From contig NZ_JACIEB010000005.1 of assembly GCF_014196635.1 (NCBI RefSeq), forward strand, positions 249,001-313,000: DNA of 64,000 nt, given 5' to 3'. Below the pieces are notes generated by a model. It saw only the letters and a program-made list of their open reading frames with translations, was not told the origin of the DNA and did not search any database. The DNA comes from Sphingobium fontiphilum. GTDB taxonomy: Bacteria > Pseudomonadota > Alphaproteobacteria > Sphingomonadales > Sphingomonadaceae. This document shows positions 59,845-64,000 of this stretch, piece by piece. Every line of letters begins with the position of its first letter. The stretch's first letter is position 1. Position numbers and translations under genes: made by a program.

Positions 59845-62502
59845 ATGACATCATTTAACATGAAGTTGCGTCTGCTTGCGGGTGCCGCCATACTGGCATG
59901 GCCGGCGGCTTCGGCCCATGCCGAAGATGCGGCGCAGACGCAGGCGCAGGACGGTCTCGGCGTGAACGCGGTTGAGGATATCGTGGTGACCGCACGCCGC
60001 CGAGCGGAAAGCCAGCAATCGGTTCCGGTGGCGATTACCGCAGTCAGCGAGGCAATGCTGCGCGAAAAGGCGATTGTCACGCCCTACGATCTCACCAACT
60101 CCACGCCGGGCATCGCCGCAACCGCGGGCAGCGCGCAGCGCAACGACGTGCTGTACTTCATCCGTGGCCAGGGCGCCACGTTCGGCAGTTCGCCGTCGGT
60201 CGTGACCTATTTTGCCGATGTGCCGCAGCAGACCAATTCGACCAGCGGCGGTTCAAACATCACGTTCTACGATCTGGCTTCGGTCCAGGTTCTCAAGGGA
60301 CCGCAGGGCACGCTGTTTGGCCGTTCCACCACGGCAGGCGCGGTCTTGCTCACCCCGAAGGCGCCCAGCGACGAGTTCGACGGATTCGTCGAGGCCAACC
60401 TCGGCAACTATAGCATCCGCGAGTTTACCGGCGCGGTGAACGTGCCGATCATCGGCGATGCCGTGGCGATCCGGGTCGCCGGGAACTATAGCTACAACAA
60501 GGGCTTTTCAATCAGCAACACGACCGGGCAGCGGCTCGACGATCGCAACCGTTCATCCTACCGCATCAGCCTGCGTCTGGCGCCGACGAACTGGCTGACC
60601 AACACGGTGATCTTCTCGGACACCAACATCAACGAGAACGGCACCGCTGCGGTCCTGGGCAACTATGAGCCCAACGGTCTTGCCCGTCTGGTCGTCGATC
60701 CGCGCATTCCCGGTGGTTCGACGGTTACCGGGTCGCTGCTCGACACCCGTCCGGGCGGCGTGCTTGGCCTGACCACGACCGACCCGGCTGCTGCTGGTGG
60801 CTTTGGTTTCATTGCGGTGGCCGGGCTGTGCGGCAACATTACCGCTGCGGGTAGTGCGGCCTTCAACGATTGCCTTAGCTCGCGTCTGGCGCTTATCAAC
60901 AAGGCTCGTGCAAGTCTCGATGCGGAAGCTGCCCGTCTGGCTGCCGGGGGTAGCGTGCGCGAAGTGGCCACGACCCGCGACAACTTCATCCGCTCGCATG
61001 TCCAGCAGATCATCAACACGACCGAAATCAACTTTGGTCAGCTTGGTTTCCTTGGCGACACGACGTTCAAGAACATCTTTTCGACGACGCGCAACCTGCA
61101 GTCCACCGCCATCCGTGAAATCCAGGGCGGCGTCGGGACCGGCGTAGTCTACAATGTAATCAACGTGACTAACCCCAATTGCACCGCCACGGCGTGCACC
61201 GGGCTTGCCAACTTCAACGATTATGGCGCGGGCAAGAACAAATGGGGCGATGTCTATTCGGAAGAAGCCCAGCTTTCCGGCAGCATCAACAACAAGCATG
61301 ACTGGATGGTCGGCTACTTCACCGAAGCCAGCGAAACCAATGCCTATCTCAATGTCCCGGCGGTGTTCCAGACATTGAACGGAGCCTTCACCGTGCCGTC
61401 GGGGCTGCCGGGCATTTCCACCGGCTACAACCGCAACTACCGCAAATCGCAGAGTGGCTATTTCGGTCAGGCGACGGTCGACTTTTCCGACTTCGGTCTG
61501 GATGGGGTGCGCTTCACGGCGGGATACCGCCATTCGATCGTTAAGGCCCGGTTGCTCGCTGTCGATGCGATCATCGTCCCTGCCACCGGTATCCAGCCGC
61601 GCCCCGGCGATGCGGGCATTCCGGCCAATCTGAAGCAGACGGCTGACAGCTATACCTTTTCGCTCGACTGGACCGTCAAGCCCGGCGTGCTGGTATACGG
61701 CACGACGCGCAAGGGCTTCAAGGAAGGCGGGATCAACATCCAGTCGATCCTGCCGGCGAACAACGGCGTGGCCGCGGCGGTGCCGTACTTCGGGCCGGAA
61801 ACCGTTACCGATTACGAAATCGGCATGAAGGCCGACTATGAGCTTGGCGGTCTCGGCCTGCGCACGAACATCGCCCTGTTCACCGCGGACTACGGCGGGC
61901 TGCAGCGCGCATCGTCGTTCTTCAACGGTGCGACCGCATCGAACCAGATCATCAACGCCGCCAAGCTGCGCTCGCGCGGCGTGGAAATCGAACAGGTCAT
62001 CCGCTTCTCGCGGGAGTTCTCGGTCAACGCGAACTATGCCTATCTAAACTCCAAGTTCCTGAGCTTCCCCGGCGTGATCGTCCGTCCCTCCGACGGTGCG
62101 GTTATCAACCGGATCGACACCGCGATTTCCGGTGCGCCCAAGCACAAGTTCGATGTAGCCGCGCGTTATGAATATGATACGGGCGATACCGGCCAGTTCG
62201 TGCTGGCGGGCAACGTATCCTACCAGAGCCGGTTTGCGCACTCGGACGACTCGGTCTTTGCGCTTTCGGCAGAAGATCAGGCGCCTTATGCCCTGGCCAA
62301 CCTGCGGCTGGACTGGAACAACGTGATGGGCAACCCGGTCGATCTGTCGGTCTATGCCAAGAACGTGTTCAACAAGACGTTCGTGATCGGTTCGGGCAAC
62401 GTCATCAGCTCGCAGCTTGGCACGACCAGCTACATCTATGGCGATCCGCGGGTCGTCGGCGTGCAGCTTCGCGCCCGCTTCGGCCGCTCGGCCGAACGGT
62501 AG
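59845..62502 (+). CDS. TonB-dependent outer-membrane receptor
   Basis: 885 residues from ATG 59845 (GTG 59842 is adjacent). A signal peptide (MKLRLLAGAAILAW to SAHAE) is followed by a TonB-box-like DIVVTARR, the plug with VPVAITAVSEAMLREKAIVT and QVLKGPQGTLFGRSTTAGAV, and the barrel. It has an inserted loop of about 130 residues (residues about 325-455) with helical, Ala-rich segments and two Cys pairs (LCGNITAAGSAAFNDC; NCTATAC), likely extracellular. Ends QLRARFGRSAER, so the last aromatic residue is six from the end. Substrate probably a hydrophobic catabolite. Confidence 0.95.
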   Translation: MTSFNMKLRLLAGAAILAWPAASAHAEDAAQTQAQDGLGVNAVEDIVVTARRRAESQQSVPVAITAVSEAMLREKAIVTPYDLTNSTPGIAATAGSAQRNDVLYFIRGQGATFGSSPSVVTYFADVPQQTNSTSGGSNITFYDLASVQVLKGPQGTLFGRSTTAGAVLLTPKAPSDEFDGFVEANLGNYSIREFTGAVNVPIIGDAVAIRVAGNYSYNKGFSISNTTGQRLDDRNRSSYRISLRLAPTNWLTNTVIFSDTNINENGTAAVLGNYEPNGLARLVVDPRIPGGSTVTGSLLDTRPGGVLGLTTTDPAAAGGFGFIAVAGLCGNITAAGSAAFNDCLSSRLALINKARASLDAEAARLAAGGSVREVATTRDNFIRSHVQQIINTTEINFGQLGFLGDTTFKNIFSTTRNLQSTAIREIQGGVGTGVVYNVINVTNPNCTATACTGLANFNDYGAGKNKWGDVYSEEAQLSGSINNKHDWMVGYFTEASETNAYLNVPAVFQTLNGAFTVPSGLPGISTGYNRNYRKSQSGYFGQATVDFSDFGLDGVRFTAGYRHSIVKARLLAVDAIIVPATGIQPRPGDAGIPANLKQTADSYTFSLDWTVKPGVLVYGTTRKGFKEGGINIQSILPANNGVAAAVPYFGPETVTDYEIGMKADYELGGLGLRTNIALFTADYGGLQRASSFFNGATASNQIINAAKLRSRGVEIEQVIRFSREFSVNANYAYLNSKFLSFPGVIVRPSDGAVINRIDTAISGAPKHKFDVAARYEYDTGDTGQFVLAGNVSYQSRFAHSDDSVFALSAEDQAPYALANLRLDWNNVMGNPVDLSVYAKNVFNKTFVIGSGNVISSQLGTTSYIYGDPRVVGVQLRARFGRSAER

Positions 62503-62556
62503 GGACGGCGCCGGTCTCTGGCCGGTCCGGCGAGCGACTTTGCATCAGACACGCAA

Positions 62557-62586
62557 AGGCGGATGCCCGGAAAGGGGCGTCCGCCT
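62557..62586. terminator. Bidirectional terminator-like hairpin
   Basis: A 12-bp stem with one wobble pair, AGGCGGATGCCC with GGGCGTCCGCCT, between the convergent TonB receptor and SnoaL (62614) genes. Confidence 0.65.
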
Positions 62587-62613
62587 CTCGCGTTGAGGCG
62601 CGCTGTCGCGGCG

Positions 62614-63012
62614 TCAGCCGGCGGTCATCGTGCTGGCGTCGAAGCCGCCAGTCTGCGCGCTGTCGAGATATTCCTCGATCCGTGCGATCCTGTCATCGCG
62701 CAGCGTGAACACGATGATCGCGGGCAGGTTGTCGATGCGAAAGCCATCGGCGCCGCGTGCATCGACGCGGTGCTGCTGCACCCACCCATCCGGCGTGGGC
62801 AGGCGCCGCACGTTCCTAAAGCGCACCTGCACGGCCGTGAAATAAGACTGGAAGAACGTCAGCGCCTGTTTGCGGTCGAGCGTCGCGTCGCTGAAATTGT
62901 ACCAGACTTCGAAATCGGGGGCGAACAGCGCGTCGAGCGCCGCAATATCCCCTGCGCCCAATGCGGCGGCGAAGCGTTCGCCCAGCGTTTCGATCGTGGC
63001 CAGGTTCGGCAT
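62614..63012 (-). CDS. SnoaL-like (NTF2 fold) protein
   Basis: 132 residues from ATG 63012 (RBS AAAGGATG). LGERFAAALGAGDIAALDALFAPDFEVWYNF is the SnoaL-like N-terminus; AIIVFTLRDDRIARIEEYLD the C-terminal strand. Divergent from the homologous gene at 63164, 151 bases away, and similar in length to it. Isomerase-like role inferred. Confidence 0.87.
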   Translation of the reverse strand: MPNLATIETLGERFAAALGAGDIAALDALFAPDFEVWYNFSDATLDRKQALTFFQSYFTAVQVRFRNVRRLPTPDGWVQQHRVDARGADGFRIDNLPAIIVFTLRDDRIARIEEYLDSAQTGGFDASTMTAG

Positions 63013-63163
63013 GGTCGGGCATCCTTTCCGGTAGAACGCCTTGCGTTCCTGCGCCGTTGTGCACCAATCATGCCGCGGAATTGGCCTGCCCTGGGACAGG
63101 TGTGCATGATCGGCGCACCGCCCATGCAAACGGGGATTGAGAACATGTTTGGTGGAGAAGGTT

Positions 63164-63565
63164 GTGGCGGTTGATCGTGAAGAGGCTCTGCGTCTGGGGC
63201 AGTTCTGGGTGACGGTTGCCGAAGAGCATGACACGGACAAGTTCCAGACCGTGCTGCATGAAGATTTCGTGATGTGGTACAATTTCGATCCGCAGGACCG
63301 TTCGCGCGCCGAGTTCATCGAAACGCTCAAGGCCGCGCACGCGATCTTCCATGACCAGAAGAACGAAGATCCCCGGATCACCGTGACCGAAGACGGCTTC
63401 GTGCTGCAGGCGACGATGACCGGCGTGCTCGACGGCAAGCCGATTCGCTCCCCTTATTGCTTCATTGCCCGGATCAAGGACGGGCTGATCATTCGCGGCG
63501 ACGAATATTTCGACACCGCGCAGCTCTCCAAGAAGGCCGGACGCCCCGGCGAAGGCATGGTCTGA
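63164..63565 (+). CDS. SnoaL-like (NTF2 fold) protein
   Basis: 133 residues from GTG 63164, six bases after GGAG; in-frame TTG/GTG codons upstream lack such a site. TDKFQTVLHEDFVMWYNFDP, GFVLQATMTGVLDGKPIRSP and CFIARIKDGLIIRGDEYFD. Related to 62614 and 58308 by the WYNF motif. It lies 160 bases before the Rieske gene on the same strand and may be its partner. Confidence 0.85.
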   Translation: MAVDREEALRLGQFWVTVAEEHDTDKFQTVLHEDFVMWYNFDPQDRSRAEFIETLKAAHAIFHDQKNEDPRITVTEDGFVLQATMTGVLDGKPIRSPYCFIARIKDGLIIRGDEYFDTAQLSKKAGRPGEGMV

Positions 63566-63591
63566 CGCATCGCTTGCCCGCCACAGCCTGT

Positions 63592-63606
63592 TTGACGAGG
63601 CGTCAA
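63592..63606. promoter_or_regulatory. Short inverted repeat TTGACG-AGG-CGTCAA
   Basis: Perfect 6-bp arms with a three-base spacer, about 120 bases upstream of the last Rieske gene. TTGACG also resembles a -35 box. Possible regulator site, low confidence. Confidence 0.3.
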
Positions 63607-63645
63607 GGGAGAAGAATGGGAATTCTGACCGTGGCGACTATACAG

Positions 63646-63656
63646 TATGCATAATG
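63646..63656. promoter_or_regulatory. TATGCATAATG element upstream of the last Rieske gene
   Basis: TATGCATAATG is identical to bases 51162-51172, upstream of the metal-dependent hydrolase gene. Here it lies 70 bases before the Rieske start and contains CATAAT, a possible -10 box. A shared regulator is possible but an 11-base match alone is weak. Confidence 0.3.
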
Positions 63657-63725
63657 CTCTGACTGGCATAGCCTGCGCCTTCCAATGACGCGCCTGGCCG
63701 GTGGTGACTGGAGGAGAGAGAGCCG

Positions 63726-64000
63726 ATGGAAATGCAGCACGCGATGGCGCAGCCATTCGACCTTGGCAGCGGGACGCTGATCCCCGACGCGGACATCATG
63801 GAAACCGGCAAGGTCGATCTTTCGGTCTACACCTCGCAGGAACGGTTCGAAGCGGAGCGCGAGATCTTCGGCAAGGTCTGGCTGAACGTGGCCGAGACGG
63901 CGGAAATCCCGAACGCAGGCGATTGGGTCGTGCGCGAGGTGAAGGTGCGCTCGGCCTCGATCATTCTGGTGCGCGGCAAGGACATGCAGATCCGCGCCTT
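63726..64000 (+). CDS. Rieske oxygenase large subunit (3' truncated by window edge)
   Basis: 91 codons visible, beginning MEMQHAMAQPFDLGSG after GGAGGAGAGAGAG. VYTSQERFEAEREIFGKVWL and AEIPNAGDWVVREV match the N-terminal region of Rieske oxygenase alpha subunits; the dioxygenase at 12587 has the related EIPNAGDFVVRD. The Rieske ligands and iron site lie beyond the window. Probably cotranscribed with, or regulated beside, the SnoaL gene at 63164. Confidence 0.88.
   Translation, partial: MEMQHAMAQPFDLGSGTLIPDADIMETGKVDLSVYTSQERFEAEREIFGKVWLNVAETAEIPNAGDWVVREVKVRSASIILVRGKDMQIRA

Noticed and set aside
1-64000. Mobile element, integrase, tRNA or CRISPR signals
   Set aside because: I looked for transposase-like products, terminal repeats, tRNA-like segments and repeated spacers and found none I could support; the gene scars show rearrangement but no element.

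Overview
The window is high-GC, gene-dense DNA of the kind found in Sphingomonadales (Novosphingobium, Sphingobium or Sphingomonas type). This placement is an inference from the gene families: two TonB-dependent receptors, many short-chain dehydrogenases (SDRs), SnoaL/NTF2-like proteins, Rieske oxygenases, LLM flavoproteins, APH-type kinases and phytoene-desaturase-like flavoproteins. I found no rRNA, tRNA, CRISPR array, insertion sequence, transposase, integrase or replication gene. The whole window looks like a large catabolic island for one or more hydrophobic, probably polycyclic or terpenoid/steroid-like compounds. The substrate cannot be read from the sequence.

Layout. 1-5.2 kb (+): a truncated SABATH-type carboxyl methyltransferase, a cytochrome P450, a chimeric gene scar (acyl-CoA dehydrogenase N-terminus joined to an FdhD C-terminus), then a sulfotransferase overlapping a DUF1214-like gene. 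5.2-8 kb: an LLM flavoprotein, an SDR and an MDR-type reductase. 8.1-14 kb (-): a tightly packed six-gene operon with Rieske dioxygenase alpha and beta subunits, a rubredoxin/ferredoxin-reductase-like flavoprotein, an SDR, a TetR regulator and an acyl-CoA-dehydrogenase-like flavoprotein. A small cubane ferredoxin is transcribed divergently, and a long perfect inverted repeat lies between the two start regions. 14.3-16 kb (-): a second Rieske oxygenase with an NTF2-like protein. 16.4-21.3 kb (mostly +): an AraC regulator, SDR, VOC protein, alpha/beta hydrolase, SnoaL protein (-) and an atypical SDR.

21.4-25.5 kb holds the most unusual locus. Two adjacent, co-oriented Rieske-oxygenase-like genes have complementary losses. 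One keeps the Rieske Cys/His ligands but has no recognisable mononuclear-iron His pair. The other keeps the iron motif but has lost the whole Rieske ligand segment. An LLM flavoprotein follows them and a TetR gene is divergent, with an inverted repeat at the shared promoter.

25.5-38.5 kb: a flavin desaturase-like enzyme, two APH-type kinases, a CapA-like protein coupled to one of them, four SDRs, a molybdopterin oxidoreductase, a second scar (a frameshifted flavin monooxygenase, then a possible TetR C-terminus) and a VOC protein. 38.7-47.5 kb: two more APH kinases, an atypical SDR, a secreted double-NTF2 protein, a TonB receptor, a carboxymuconolactone-decarboxylase (CMD)-like protein and a SnoaL protein. 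47.6-55.9 kb: an OYE-type reductase, an MFS transporter, a PF10118-type putative metalloprotein, a second desaturase-like flavoprotein, two SDRs, a SnoaL protein and an AhpD-like protein. 56-58.7 kb: a SnoaL-SDR-SDR-SnoaL operon. 58.7-64 kb: an atypical SDR, the second TonB receptor, two divergent SnoaL proteins and the start of another Rieske oxygenase.

Working model (inference): TonB receptors and the MFS protein move substrate or products. P450 and Rieske enzymes hydroxylate; SDR, MDR, LLM, OYE and desaturase-like flavoproteins adjust the redox state of alcohols, ketones and C=C bonds. NTF2-fold proteins isomerise, hydrate or cyclise intermediates. Hydrolase, VOC and CMD proteins cleave rings or esters. 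The APH kinases may phosphorylate hydroxy(acyl) intermediates. TetR and AraC regulators control separate blocks. Several gene scars indicate recent rearrangement.
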